64,000 bases of DNA from Peribacillus frigoritolerans_B (GCF_044762665.1 NZ_JBIWES010000005.1:186001-250000); one strand, 5' to 3'; positions 33,102-42,498 are shown, numbered from the stretch's first letter. The notes: generated from the sequence alone by a model not told the origin. Translations and numbers: made by a program.

Positions 33102-33836
33102 TTATTCTGGCCCATCATTATCGTTCTCTTCATCATCTTCCCATGTGATTGTTTTTACTTCTTTTGTGTAACCGTCCACTTGAACGACTGCGTCTCGATC
33201 GTTCTCTAATTCAACTTCGACCAAATAATAAGGTGTCTGATCTGAAGGTTGATAAAATTCTGTATCGTCACCTGTTCCTTTTACATGTTTTTCGGCAATC
33301 GCAATTGCTTCTTTTTCTGTAATGATACTATCTGCCACCATTGTCGAGTCAATTATAGCTCCTGTATATGGGTCGAGTATTAAGGTAATTTTTTCGTTAT
33401 TCTTATTTACCACTGCTTTATAAAAGGAGTTGTCTTTCTCCTGCACAAAATCGATTTGTTCCAGGTCACCTTGTGAGGAAATACGTTCCTTTATTTCATT
33501 TTGGGTCAGTTGCTTTTGGGGTATTTTTTCCGCCGTTTCTTCAGCTGCATGACCTATGGTTTCTTTTTTTATAGAACGAACTTCCCCGCTTTTCGCATCC
33601 ATCCTAATTTGATATACCCCGGTTTCAAGCTGCATTTCAATCTGATATTCTTCACCTTCACTTTTCGTTGTCTTTATAATGGTTCCAGGAAATTTATCCT
33701 TTGCTGTCTGGTTCACTTCTTCTTTCGTCAAACTTTCCGCGGATAATGATGGAGCCCACCATTGAAATCCGACGAATGATAGCAGACCAAAAACGAGAGT
33801 CGATCCGGCAGTTATCAGCACTTTTCTAATCTTCAT
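33102..33836 (-). CDS. PepSY-domain membrane-anchored protein of a two-component operon
   Basis: About 244 residues: an N-terminal helix (VLITAGSTLVFGLLSFVGFQWW) and then three PepSY-like repeats outside the membrane. They are visible as LTKEEVNQTAKDKFPGTIIKTTKSEGEEYQIEMQ, LTQNEIKERISSQGDLEQIDF and ITEKEAIAIAEKHVKG, each followed by paired beta strands. The C-terminus is acidic (EDDEENDNDGPE). The gene directly follows its kinase gene. The same trio (regulator, kinase, PepSY protein) occurs in B. subtilis as ykoGHI. PepSY proteins may inhibit proteases or sense ions at the membrane. The start is the ATG five bases after GGGGG. Confidence 0.8.
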   Translation of the reverse strand: MKIRKVLITAGSTLVFGLLSFVGFQWWAPSLSAESLTKEEVNQTAKDKFPGTIIKTTKSEGEEYQIEMQLETGVYQIRMDAKSGEVRSIKKETIGHAAEETAEKIPQKQLTQNEIKERISSQGDLEQIDFVQEKDNSFYKAVVNKNNEKITLILDPYTGAIIDSTMVADSIITEKEAIAIAEKHVKGTGDDTEFYQPSDQTPYYLVEVELENDRDAVVQVDGYTKEVKTITWEDDEENDNDGPE

Positions 33837-33864
33837 CGTATCCCCCATCCAACGTCATTCTGGC

Positions 33865-35208
33865 TTAATTAAATAAAAGAGTAACGATTGTTCCCCTGCC
33901 TTCGAGACTATCCATTTCAATCCGTACATCTATTGCATCAGCAATTTCCTTTGCCATGGAAAGCCCCAATCCTGATCCGCCTTGCTTTCTGTTTCTTGCT
34001 TCATCTACACGATAAAAGCGATCGAACACTTTTGGCAATTCAGCCTTTGGAATTCCATCCCCTCTGTCTTCGATGCGGATATATGCTTCATTACTTGTTT
34101 GTCCTATGTAGACGGAGATTAGCTCATCACTATACTTTCTTGCATTGTCTAAAAAAATAAACAAAAGCTGTTTTAACTTTTGAACGTCCGTCACTGCTTC
34201 AATTGCATCTCCACTATAAATCTCGACTGTCCGATTGTACGCATTTTTATATACTTTCGCTAACTCTGCCATGATATCGGTCAGATTGACGTTATCCTTC
34301 TCTATATTCCATTTTTCCTGATGCTTTGCAAGCAGGAGCATTTGCTCTGTCATCTCTCTCATTCTAATGGCTTCAGAATGAATGGCCTCTATTGATTCAT
34401 CAAACAAATCAGGTCGCTCCATCCCTTTTCTTTTCAAAAGGCTTGCATAGCTTTCGATGACAGTTAGCGGTGTTTTTAATTCATGTGAAGCATTCGATAC
34501 GAATTGCTCCTGTTTTTCGAAGTTGGCTTGCAGCAAATCGATCATGTGATTAAAGGTTTTTCCCATTTCCACAAGTTCATCTTTTGATTTTTCTTCTAGG
34601 TTAAGTCGCTTAAATTGGCCGCTTGTTTGAATCTCCTTCATCGTATCAATCATCGATCGGATCGGACGGGCGATGAAGTTACTAAGAATAGTGCTTGATA
34701 CCAGAACAGGTATCATGGCAATGATGGTTACAGCGATTAATACGATGCGCAGAACAGCGAGCATTTCTTCGGTTGCTGAAATGCTTTTGGTGATTTGAAG
34801 ATTAACTACACTTCCATCCCCCCAAACGATCGGGTTTGAAACGAATACATATTTTTTCTGATGATAAGTGATGATCTCGCGCTTCTCACCGGGGTAAAAG
34901 CTGCTATTTCGATTGCTTAATTGTTTTTCAGAATTGGATGTAACAGCTGTTCCTTTTCGTTGACCTTCGTTTACAATACCAATCATGCCATCTATAGGCC
35001 GATAGGCTCGAAGTAAACCATTTGGAGATATATTATTAACATTTTTACTAACATCAAAGGCAATTTTCCCTGTCTCCGCTTTCGCACGATTAAGTTCATT
35101 CACCATCATCAGGTTACTGAAAACAAAATAAATGGAAACATTCATCAATAGGAGCAGGAAAATGAATAACACCGCTGTATATAAATTTATTTTCTTGCGA
35201 AGTCTCAT
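33865..35208 (-). CDS. sensor histidine kinase (YkoH-like)
   Basis: A 447-residue kinase with helices near 10-32 and 150-172, an extracellular domain between them and a HAMP domain (SNFIARPIRSMIDTMKEI). A DHp helix follows with the phospho-histidine in VSNASHELKTPL, then a HATPase domain with N-box FLDNARKYS, G1 EDRGDGIP and G2 GGSGLGLSMAKEIAD. It is complete. The start overlaps the regulator stop by four bases. The signal is unknown; operon order with a PepSY protein suggests envelope or metal stress. Confidence 0.9.
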   Translation of the reverse strand: MRLRKKINLYTAVLFIFLLLLMNVSIYFVFSNLMMVNELNRAKAETGKIAFDVSKNVNNISPNGLLRAYRPIDGMIGIVNEGQRKGTAVTSNSEKQLSNRNSSFYPGEKREIITYHQKKYVFVSNPIVWGDGSVVNLQITKSISATEEMLAVLRIVLIAVTIIAMIPVLVSSTILSNFIARPIRSMIDTMKEIQTSGQFKRLNLEEKSKDELVEMGKTFNHMIDLLQANFEKQEQFVSNASHELKTPLTVIESYASLLKRKGMERPDLFDESIEAIHSEAIRMREMTEQMLLLAKHQEKWNIEKDNVNLTDIMAELAKVYKNAYNRTVEIYSGDAIEAVTDVQKLKQLLFIFLDNARKYSDELISVYIGQTSNEAYIRIEDRGDGIPKAELPKVFDRFYRVDEARNRKQGGSGLGLSMAKEIADAIDVRIEMDSLEGRGTIVTLLFN

Positions 35209-35906
35209 TTTGCATCTCTCATGACGTAGCCAACGCCCCTTACGGTATGAATAAGCGGCGTTTCAAATCCATGTTCGAGCTTTTTGCGAACATATCGGAT
35301 ATATACATCCACCACGTTTGTTTCTCCATGGAAATCATACCCCCAAACCGCTTCCAGAATTTGATCACGGCTTAGCACTTGACGCTTATTCTTCAGTAAA
35401 TAAAGAAGTAGATCATACTCCTTTGGCGTCAGTTCAATTTGACTTTCCCCCCTGATGACTTCGCGTGTTTTGACATTCACTTTTAAATCAGCAGTATTTA
35501 TCCATCCATCGATTTCAGTTTCCATCGAAGGTGCAGCAGGCCGCATTCTTAAAACCGCGCGAATTCGGGCAAGCAATTCCTCAATTTGGAAAGGTTTAGT
35601 GATATAGTCATTCGCGCCGAGATCAAGACCGGAAACTTTATCTTCAACCGAGCCTTTTGCCGTTAACAGGATGACAGGAGTGAAACTATTTTTCGTTCGA
35701 ATTTTCCGAAGCAGCTCGATCCCGCTTATGCCCGGAAGCATCACATCCAATAAGATCAAATCCCACTTTTTTGATCGATACGCTTCAAGGGCTTCCTTGC
35801 CGTCCATTGCCTTTCCGACTTGGTAGCCTTCGATTTCAAGCTCCAATTCAAGCAGTCTTAAGATCTTTTCTTCGTCTTCCACGATCAGTACTGATTCTTT
35901 ATTCAT
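35205..35906 (-). CDS. OmpR-family response regulator (YkoG-like)
   Basis: About 233 residues. The receiver has acidic residues in VLIVEDEEKILR, the phospho-aspartate in LILLDVMLPG and the lysine in NDYITKPF. The winged-helix C-terminal domain reads ELTPKEYDLLLYLLKNKRQVLSRDQILEAVWGYD and ends VRGVGYVM. AAAGGAGGACTTCCAAA defines the start, 12 codons inside the longest frame. It is first in the operon with the kinase and PepSY genes, so it probably controls its own operon. Confidence 0.92.
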   Translation of the reverse strand: MNKESVLIVEDEEKILRLLELELEIEGYQVGKAMDGKEALEAYRSKKWDLILLDVMLPGISGIELLRKIRTKNSFTPVILLTAKGSVEDKVSGLDLGANDYITKPFQIEELLARIRAVLRMRPAAPSMETEIDGWINTADLKVNVKTREVIRGESQIELTPKEYDLLLYLLKNKRQVLSRDQILEAVWGYDFHGETNVVDVYIRYVRKKLEHGFETPLIHTVRGVGYVMRDAK

Positions 35907-36098
35907 TTTGGAAGTCCTCCTTTTGTGTGGGACTGTCCCCATTTATGTATTCTGTCAAACAAAGATACTACAGATGGAATACGATGAAAATAGTGTATTA
36001 TGACGAGTTTAATAGGTGAATGATTTGCTTCCGGCGATGAGTCTCGCTAAAGGTAATCCTGCAAAGCTATCTTTCTAAACTACGGAATCAATTTAAAT

Positions 36099-36135
36099 AG
36101 CCATATTCTTTTACGAAAGAATATGGCTTTATTTA
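36099..36135. terminator. hairpin between the regulator operon and the Nudix pseudogene
   Basis: AGCCATATTCTTT pairs with AAAGAATATGGCT around TACG, followed on the plus strand by TTATTTATT. Confidence 0.6.
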
Positions 36136-36201
36136 TTCAATATGTAGGTTGATTAAGCAATGATCTTATTAAAGCATCGCGCCGGTTTGTTGAACAAGAT
36201 T

Positions 36202-36663
36202 TCAATTAATATCCCCTAAATAAACTGGAGACTTTAGATTATCAACATGCTGTATGATATATTTCCTTAGTTCTTTAGGATATATCCTATACTGAAGTAA
36301 ATCATTAATATGTATCCATTCTACCCCTACTTGGTGACTATCTGGATTGGTAGGCGATTTATAATTCTTCTCAATTACCAGGTTGCAAACAAAATAGTAT
36401 TCAACTTGGTGAACATTAAAATCGAATGAAGAATGCTCGTGGTTTTTTCCTATATACTCACGAATATGAAGCAGCTCTCCAATTTCCACTTCTTTTCCAA
36501 CCTCTTCAATACACTCTCTTAATAATGCGTTATGAATGGTTTCGCCGTGTTCTTGACCACCGCCAGGGAAAAGGTAAAAATACCCCTAATCATCTTGATT
36601 TTTCGTTAATAAAATCTTATCTCCACTAATTATAATAGCTTTTGCTGAGTTCCTAATACTCAT
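36202..36663 (-). pseudogene. Nudix hydrolase gene interrupted by one in-frame TAG
   Basis: From an ATG at 36663 (GGAGGGGGATGCTC upstream) the frame reads MSIRNSAKAIIISGDKILLT, then KNQDD. A TAG at 36588-36586 (codon 26) follows, and GYFYLFPGGGQEHGETIHNA continues with LLRECIEEVG, a complete Nudix box. The rest runs to the natural stop at 36202, giving about 153 codons. Only this one codon is wrong; the family often has Trp or Gly here, so TGG or GGG/GAG to TAG is a likely change. It is either a recent nonsense mutation or a sequencing error. A downstream restart would lack the first strands. Confidence 0.8.
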
Positions 36664-36755
36664 GAGCATCCCCCTCCAAAACATCTCCTGCATTTCACCT
36701 AAATCCTATTCAATTATCTAGCCCCATGTTGACCAAAGATCCAAACACCACAATC

Positions 36756-36820
36756 CTGCCGATTTAGCGCAATAAGAAAAAGGGCTGCCGAAGCAACTCC
36801 CTTATTGATGTAGCATTATT
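36756..36820 (-). repeat. dispersed intergenic repeat, AAGAAAAAGGGCTGCCGAAGC copy
   Basis: It carries the family signature AATAAGAAAAAGGGCTGCC, then GAAGCAACTCCCTTATTGATG. It lies 60 bp past the threonine aldolase gene. Confidence 0.55.
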
Positions 36821-36878
36821 CACTTGATACAGACCAGTTAATAGCTAAGAAGTCCTTTTTAACGTTAGGTGTTATTCT

Positions 36879-37946
36879 CTAAATAACTCTATCGTGGCCA
36901 TTTTTTTCTCCTTTTGTTGCCTTGATATCCTCTACCAGCATGTCAACATGTTCTTTTTTCGTAGCCCAACTGGTACAAAATCTCACAGCACTGTGTGTAG
37001 CATCGACTTTTTCCCAGAAGGAGAATGAATATTTTTTGCCTAATTCCAAAATTACATCTTCCGGCAAGATGGGAAATTGCTGATTTGATGTGGAATCATA
37101 TCGTAATGAATATCCACTTTCAACAAATGCTTCTCGAATCATCATTGACATTTCCACGGCATGTTTAGAAATTTCATGGTATAAGCCATCTTCAAATAAT
37201 GTTTCAAACTGGATCCCCAAAAGTCTCCCTTTAGCCAGCATTCCTCCCTTTTGCTTGATGAAATAGCGGAAGTCCTTTTTCAGGGCATCATTCATGATGA
37301 CTGCCGCTTCACCAAACATTGCCCCAACTTTCGTTCCCCCTATATAGAACACATCACATAGCCTTGCAACATCCGCCAAGGTTATATCGCTGTCTTTCGA
37401 AGCCAAGCCATATCCTAATCTAGCGCCATCCAATACCAATGGCAAACCACATTCCCGGCAAACTCTACTTAACGCCTCCAATTCGGCTTTACTATAAGTC
37501 GTTCCATTTTCTGTAGGGTTAGAAATGTAAACCAAACCTGGCTGTACCATATGCTCATGAGTAACATCATTCCAGTGAGCATCATATAATTCTTTCACTT
37601 GTTCAGCTTGAATTTTTCCATCATCGCTCGGCAAAGTAAGCACTTTATGACCAGTGGCTTCAATTGCCCCTGTTTCATGCACCGCGATATGACCGGTAAT
37701 TGCAGCAACTGCCCCTTGATGCGGCCGCAAAATTGACGCGATAATAGTTGTATTCGTTTGTGTTCCTCCGACTAAAAAGTGTATATCCGCATTCGCGGCA
37801 TCACACTCTTTTCGAATGTAAGCTCTCGCTTTTTCACAGTGTTCATCCACTCCATATCCGGGTGTTTGTTCTTCATTGGTTTCTATTAATCGTTTCAGAA
37901 TTCGCTTATGAGCACCTTCTGTATAATCATTTTCAAAACGTATCAT
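36879..37946 (-). CDS. low-specificity threonine aldolase / beta-eliminating lyase
   Basis: About 355 residues, a fold type I PLP enzyme. MIRFENDYTEGAHKRIL is the family's opening with the ND-Y-EGAH substrate loop. The PLP lysine is in FYIGGTKVGAMFGEA near 205, and the aspartate in LPLVLDGARLGYGL binds the cofactor ring. It would cleave threonine or a related beta-hydroxy amino acid to glycine and an aldehyde. It begins one base after the stop of a MarR-family gene, eight bases after GGGGAG, so the two are translated together and the regulator probably controls it. Confidence 0.85.
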   Translation of the reverse strand: MIRFENDYTEGAHKRILKRLIETNEEQTPGYGVDEHCEKARAYIRKECDAANADIHFLVGGTQTNTTIIASILRPHQGAVAAITGHIAVHETGAIEATGHKVLTLPSDDGKIQAEQVKELYDAHWNDVTHEHMVQPGLVYISNPTENGTTYSKAELEALSRVCRECGLPLVLDGARLGYGLASKDSDITLADVARLCDVFYIGGTKVGAMFGEAAVIMNDALKKDFRYFIKQKGGMLAKGRLLGIQFETLFEDGLYHEISKHAVEMSMMIREAFVESGYSLRYDSTSNQQFPILPEDVILELGKKYSFSFWEKVDATHSAVRFCTSWATKKEHVDMLVEDIKATKGEKNGHDRVI

Positions 37947-37947
37947 C

Positions 37948-38391
37948 CTATAATCTCCCCAAACCATCCAATTTCTTCTGAATGAACATCATAGAAGCAT
38001 GGATTTCTTTTATTTCATTTTGTGATAATCCTTGGAATAACCTCACTAATTGTTCATCAGATCTATCATTAAGCTGGTTAAAAACAGTCATCCCTTCAGG
38101 AGTCAGCCGAATCAGAATCGTTCTGTTATCCAAGGTCGAGTTTTCCTTCATAACCAGTCCATCTTTTCTTAACTTGTTAATTATTCTGCTCATATAGCTG
38201 CGATCAATTTCCAGTTTATCAACTAAATTGTTTGCGATACACTGCTCCATCAAACCGATTTCTAAAATTACCCGTGCCTCAGTGAAAGAATATCCTGTAT
38301 CCAAAATATGCTTATCCAACACACCAAGTATATTCGTATAAAATCTGTTGAATTGCCGGATATCAGCAATGGTATTTTTATTTATATTCAT
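37948..38391 (-). CDS. MarR-family transcriptional regulator
   Basis: A 147-residue winged-helix protein. The dimerisation helices flank a DNA-binding domain, IANNLVDKLEIDRSYMSRIINKLRKDGLV, and the wing reads RTILIRLTPEGMTVFNQL. The operon with the threonine aldolase begins here. Two direct copies of an 18-bp sequence overlap its own promoter, and these are the likely operators, indicating autorepression. AAAAAGGAAGTCAATA is the ribosome binding site. The ligand is unknown; a threonine or glycine related signal would fit its partner. Confidence 0.87.
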   Translation of the reverse strand: MNINKNTIADIRQFNRFYTNILGVLDKHILDTGYSFTEARVILEIGLMEQCIANNLVDKLEIDRSYMSRIINKLRKDGLVMKENSTLDNRTILIRLTPEGMTVFNQLNDRSDEQLVRLFQGLSQNEIKEIHASMMFIQKKLDGLGRL

Positions 38392-38406
38392 TATTGACTT
38401 CCTTTT

Positions 38407-38457
38407 TAGTGGACTTTATCAACTAATACTTTATTGTTATTAGTGGACTTTGTCAAC
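38407..38457 (-). promoter_or_regulatory. promoter and duplicated operator of the MarR-aldolase operon
   Basis: On the minus strand: TTGACA (38456-38451), 17 bases, TAAAGT. Two near-identical copies TTAGTGGACTTTRTCAAC (38407-38424 and 38440-38457) are 33 bp apart, three helical turns. One covers the -35, the other lies just downstream of the -10, as expected for repression. Confidence 0.65.
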
Positions 38458-38604
38458 ATTTTTTATAAATCTTTCCATGATCAATCGATACCACTAGTTT
38501 GACCAATTTCAAAAATTTCACTTTTAGAGCTGATTTTCTTTTTTATTCATCGTCCAAAATCCTTCCCTTTATAGGTAAGTTCCTCTAATTGAACGAACCC
38601 TCCC

Positions 38605-38662
38605 CTTTTGTGCCATAAGAAAAAGGCTGCCTCAGCAACCTGTATTATTGAACGAACGCACT
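38605..38662 (-). repeat. dispersed intergenic repeat copy
   Basis: TGTGCCATAAGAAAAAGGCT then GCCTCAGCAACC and TATTATTGAACGAACGC. It lies about 120 bp past the LURP-one pseudogene on its downstream side. Confidence 0.55.
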
Positions 38663-38783
38663 TTTAATCCAACAAGGTTTTTACCTTTTTTAACCAAATG
38701 GCATTGTCATTTATTTATGATACGGATCACCGCACCTATTCAAGCAGTGATTTTTTTAAAACTTTTAATTTTACACTTCTACT

Positions 38784-39281
38784 TTAAATCGACGCTGCTG
38801 AGGAAGCAGCTGTTTGATCAGCCTTCACACAATCAATTGCAACAACGAGTGCAATAATAATGGTTTCCATCTCTTCATCTATTATTTGAACCTTGTAGCT
38901 ATCGCCCCAAGTGAACCACTCTTTGCCCACTTTACCTACGATTTTACCATGCTGTAAAACTTGAAAATCCATATCCTACCAATTACCATGTACTTCAATG
39001 CCTGCCGCATCCATTGTATATCGTGCTTTTACGAAGGAAAATTCCTTCTTTATTGTTAATACCTCTCGACCATTCACCTCAACCAAAAACTTTGGTAAAA
39101 AGCTGAACACCTTTTTCGTAATGAGTGCTACTTCATCTCTTGCTGTATTCATAATGGAGAAAGTCTTTGGAACTTGCATAAAACTTCCCTCCACGTAATA
39201 TATATCCTTCTCCTGCTGATCCTTTACTGTAAATTTCCCGCTAAGACTGAATACTTTCTGCTTTATATAAAGCTGCCTCAT
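38784..39281 (-). pseudogene. LURP-one-related (YxjI-like) gene interrupted by one in-frame TAG
   Basis: The frame opens MRQLYIKQKVFSLSGKFTVK after GGGAGGCATAAGT, the start of a tubby-like LURP-one domain. It continues through KTFSIMNTARDEVALITKKV to VEVNGREVLTIKKEF and GIEVHGNW. A TAG at 38976-38978 follows, and the same frame continues with DMDFQVLQHGKIVGKVGKEW, ending at 38784. Homologues have a residue there in an unbroken beta strand, often aromatic, so TGG to TAG is plausible. The second half has no ribosome binding site of its own. Confidence 0.78.
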
Positions 39282-39688
39282 ACTTATGCCTCCCAACCTT
39301 AAGCCTTTTACATTACTTACGTTTGAAATGGCCATTGGTTCCAATCTTATGCATTAAATTCCAAATAATAGCTCCACTCAAAAGCGCCTTCTTTTCGGTA
39401 CACTATTTATCCTTAACTAATTTACCTTTTTTAAAGTCTGCAATTCTTCCTTCGCAATCTGGCCCAATTGTTGAACAACTACTTATGTGCTCTTGAACTA
39501 TCCTGCCCCGATAGTTCATTAAGGAAAACCAAAATCAAGTATTGATTTCGGTTTATCATTTGTATAAACGATTAAACTTTATTCAAAATGGTACGACTTG
39601 ATTTTAAAACTAGATCTTTAATGATCAAACAGTTATATGTAAAACCTTAGTTACCATAATCAGCGTTCTAGGGACCTATATAATTGAT
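39282..39688. other. 407-bp intergenic region with a degenerate repeat fragment
   Basis: Contains CCTGCCCCGATAGTTCATTAA near 39503, a fragment of the dispersed repeat. No gene or strong terminator is evident. Confidence 0.4.
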
Positions 39689-40528
39689 CTAGAAATATTC
39701 TAGTTGTAAACCTACTCCCACTTCCTCTATATCAGCAACTGTGGATAGAGCTATCTTAGAATGTAAATCTGTACAATGAGAAGCGTGAAGCTTATTGGGT
39801 CTAAGTTCTTTTATATACTTTACAGTGTTCTCTAATTGAAAATTTGATGGATTCAATAAGTGAAATCCTCCTATTACATCTACTATTCTTTCTTCCTCAC
39901 ATACTTCTTTAGCATATTCAATAATGTTACATATTCCAGAATGAGCACATCCTACCATAATAACTAGCCCTTCAGATGATTTATATACTAATGCAGTATC
40001 ATCAAAAACATAATCGTCAAATTCTTCTTTTGTAGTGGCAACTTTTCCGATAACTTCTTTACCTTCAAAATCAAATTTTCTCTTAATTTCACCTAAAAAC
40101 ACTAATTTATCTGTCAGCCAAAATGGTTGTTTAGATAAGCGAATAGGGAAATGTCTGCTTAATTTATTGTAAGATAAGATACTTCCTATCTCACCTACTG
40201 AATCCAGTAATTTGCTTTCAAAAACTAAAGGATGACCAATGATTGTAGGCGTATTATGTATTATGAGCTCACCTTTTGCTTCCATATGCAACCTAATTAA
40301 ATGCGCGACTCCCCATGTATGATCGACATGTCCGTGTGATAAGGCAACCCAATCTAAGTCCCTTAGATCAATTCTCATCTTCTCTGCATTTTTTATAAAA
40401 GCATCAGAGTATCCAGTATCAAATAAAATCCGTTTATTACCCTCTTCAATAAAAAAAGAAAGTGCTGGTTCTCCGAAGAAGTAGCGATCAATCAATGTAT
40501 TATTATCTACAAGTATTGATAATTTCAT
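39689..40528 (-). CDS. MBL-fold metallohydrolase (dihydropterin RFA-P synthase-like group)
   Basis: A 279-residue cytoplasmic protein with the metallo-beta-lactamase fold. It opens MKLSILVDNNTLIDRYFFGEPALSFFIEEG, the dimetal site is SHGHVDHTWG near 62-71, and the third histidine is in VGCAHSGICN. A fourth ligand is in HASHCTDLHSK. This layout is that of the large F420/methanopterin-associated subgroup annotated as 7,8-dihydropterin-6-methyl-aminobenzene phosphate synthase, although bacterial members mostly have unknown substrates. AAAAGGTGGATATTAT sets the start. It stands alone. Confidence 0.78.
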   Translation of the reverse strand: MKLSILVDNNTLIDRYFFGEPALSFFIEEGNKRILFDTGYSDAFIKNAEKMRIDLRDLDWVALSHGHVDHTWGVAHLIRLHMEAKGELIIHNTPTIIGHPLVFESKLLDSVGEIGSILSYNKLSRHFPIRLSKQPFWLTDKLVFLGEIKRKFDFEGKEVIGKVATTKEEFDDYVFDDTALVYKSSEGLVIMVGCAHSGICNIIEYAKEVCEEERIVDVIGGFHLLNPSNFQLENTVKYIKELRPNKLHASHCTDLHSKIALSTVADIEEVGVGLQLEYF

Positions 40529-40662
40529 ATAATATCCACCTTTTTTCTATTTCCATCTATTATAACTAAGGTAGGTAATTTTTGTTAATTTATAAAGATG
40601 TAGCTTTGAAACAAGTCTGATCAAATTAATACAAGAAACCTTAATAAATGAATAAATAGAAA

Positions 40663-40699
40663 GAGCATGTTTTGAAAAAAGATAAATCAAAACATGCCC
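40663..40699. terminator. hairpin upstream of the MBL gene
   Basis: GCATGTTTTGA and TCAAAACATGC pair. It lies between two minus-strand genes, and no clean T run follows on the minus strand. Confidence 0.5.
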
Positions 40700-40761
40700 T
40701 TATACTATTAAATTGGATTATTCTTTTATAAAAAAGATCGATCATTTTTGTGTTCCTTATT

Positions 40762-40806
40762 AAAAAACCTAATTTCTCAGCATTAAATGAGAAATTAGGT
40801 TTTTTC
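40762..40806 (-). terminator. terminator of the DinB-family gene
   Basis: AAAAAACCTAATTTCTCA and TGAGAAATTAGGTTTTTT form a perfect stem, 17 bases past the stop. Confidence 0.85.
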
Positions 40807-40822
40807 ATTAATAGAAAAAGAC

Positions 40823-41332
40823 TTATAAGTATTTATCACTAATCACTTTCATATGGTGTAACTCGTGCCCGGCAATGCCATATGCAATGGTACCTATTGA
40901 AACTGGGCTGTTCATTACAGTTCCATTACGAACCCACGCTGCATCATCAATGGTTGAAATAAGGCTTAACGTGTTGGAACGTACCGTGTCTAAACCAGCT
41001 AGTAACTGCTCCCAGGATAATTTGTTGAAGTTTGCCGCAGAAACGTATTGATCCTGATCCATTGCTGGGAGTGGTGCACTTTCATTTCGTGCAATGGCGA
41101 GCATTCGATACGACATCACACGTTCCGAGTCGATCATATGCCCAATCACTTCTTTTAAAGTCCATTTCCCTGGTGCGTACGCCTTCCTTGCTGACTCCTC
41201 TGATACGCTGCTTAAAAGGGTAATGGTCTTAGTTCGTTGCTTACTAAGTATTTCTACAATATCTCCATCTGGCACAAGACTAACATACCTATCATGCTCT
41301 GGATTTTCAATAAATAATGGTCGTGGACGCAC
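40823..41332 (-). CDS. DinB-family four-helix protein
   Basis: About 169 residues. The metal-site histidine of helix 2 is in LKEVIGHMIDSERVMSYR, and two more are in GHELHHMKVISDKYL at the C-terminus, giving the usual three-histidine DinB/YfiT site. In Bacillus this subgroup may act as putative metal-dependent hydrolases or thiol transferases; substrate unknown. GTG is taken as start, six bases after AGGAGG; the ATG five codons upstream overlaps that ribosome binding site. Single gene. Confidence 0.8.
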   Translation of the reverse strand: MRPRPLFIENPEHDRYVSLVPDGDIVEILSKQRTKTITLLSSVSEESARKAYAPGKWTLKEVIGHMIDSERVMSYRMLAIARNESAPLPAMDQDQYVSAANFNKLSWEQLLAGLDTVRSNTLSLISTIDDAAWVRNGTVMNSPVSIGTIAYGIAGHELHHMKVISDKYL

Positions 41333-41569
41333 AAGAATCCTCCTCATCGGAATATAATTATGGTTCTAGACTAATATTCGACTGTCAAGAAGATATTTCC
41401 TTTATTTGATATTTAATTTCATTACCGCAAAATAATTGCAAATTAAACAACTTTATTATCTCTGTACAACTGATTTATGCAGTTAACATAATACGGATAA
41501 TAATGGATTAATTCACTTTTCATTCCACTAATCTGCCCCGTTTGTTGAAGAAGATTTTTGATTTGTCTT

Positions 41570-42016
41570 TTAAGCTTGAATTGGTAAATAAATCTGTACT
41601 TCTTCATCTCCTTCCCCCATAAGGTGATATGTCTCGATAATATAAGAATCGAGATCTCTTTGATAACCTTGTTCTTCTGCCCAATTCAATAAATTTAAAT
41701 GAAGTTCCCCCAAATTAGATATATTTCCTCTTGTAGTTATGTAACTTTTATTTATTTCAATATAATCCATTCCTGTTGGTACTTCATTTAATTTCTCACT
41801 CACAATTAACCCTACATAATAATGACCTATCCTATGCTCCTCATCCTTTTTAGGCTCAAATAATGCAATTTCGGTCTCTGTTGGATTTAGTATTTCGGTT
41901 GAGCGACTTAATAGTTGCTTTGCAAGCAAGGGTACTTCATTACCAAAGTTAACAAACTCTCCACTACCTTTTAATCCAACAAGCTTAAATTCTTTTTTGA
42001 CCATCATAAACGACAT
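41570..42016 (-). CDS. GyrI-like effector-binding domain protein
   Basis: About 148 residues, a stand-alone GyrI/AraC-effector-binding fold. It opens VKKEFKLVGLKGSGEFVNFG, then DEEHRIGHYYVGLIVSEKLNEVPTGMDYIEI, and ends DSYIIETYHLMGEGDEEVQIYLPI, the typical final strand with a glutamate that contacts ligands. It has no DNA-binding domain. Relatives bind small hydrophobic molecules or act as hydrolases of cyclopropanoids. ATG follows GGAGAGGTTAAT. Confidence 0.8.
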   Translation of the reverse strand: MSFMMVKKEFKLVGLKGSGEFVNFGNEVPLLAKQLLSRSTEILNPTETEIALFEPKKDEEHRIGHYYVGLIVSEKLNEVPTGMDYIEINKSYITTRGNISNLGELHLNLLNWAEEQGYQRDLDSYIIETYHLMGEGDEEVQIYLPIQA

Positions 42017-42072
42017 ATTAACCTCTCCATTCACGCAAGAAATCCCATAATATTCTAATTTTATTTGTTCAA

Positions 42073-42109
42073 CAAAAAATCCTTACTTCCTGCATGGAAG
42101 TAAGGATTT
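42073..42109. terminator. hairpin between the GyrI-like and DUF3784 genes
   Basis: AAAATCCTTACTTCC pairs with GGAAGTAAGGATTT around TGCAT. Confidence 0.75.
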
Positions 42110-42141
42110 CATACTGATTTTTCTGCAACTGTTATTCAACT

Positions 42142-42200
42142 AACTGCCCCGATAGTTCCATAAGAAAAAGAGCTGATCGTGATCGTCACAGCTCATTAAA
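42142..42200 (-). repeat. dispersed intergenic repeat copy with hairpin
   Basis: TAACTGCCCCGATAGTTCC, then ATAAGAAAAAGAGCTGATCG and CACAGCTCATT. The GAGCTG/CAGCTC arms could terminate the adjacent DUF3784 transcript. Confidence 0.6.
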
Positions 42201-42213
42201 GCTATAGCACCTT

Positions 42214-42498
42214 TCAGTCAAGTAACCTTCTATTGATAAAAACATATACAATTGTTAATAAAAGCAACATAGCAATTATAAGAACCGTAAATTCATAAGG
42301 ATAGTCAATAAAACTATTGAAAACTACTAACAATCCTAACGGTAGAAAAAAAGTTCCACCTGTCACTGTACCTAATAAAGACTTATTTTTTATCATTTTT
42401 TCATTAAACCCTGCTAACAACCAGGTTTGTTTTTTCACAGCTACTAAGTACGATATAAGTAAAAGAGCTATACCAATAACCAATAATCCATAATCCAC
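42214..42498 (-). CDS. DUF3784-like small membrane protein
   Basis: A 94-residue protein with three transmembrane helices and the KKQTWLLAGFNEKMIKNK segment typical of DUF3784. The start is GTG with GGGGGTGAAAA upstream. The role is unknown; similar proteins are common and multi-copy in bacilli. Confidence 0.75.
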   Translation of the reverse strand: MDYGLLVIGIALLLISYLVAVKKQTWLLAGFNEKMIKNKSLLGTVTGGTFFLPLGLLVVFNSFIDYPYEFTVLIIAMLLLLTIVYVFINRRLLD

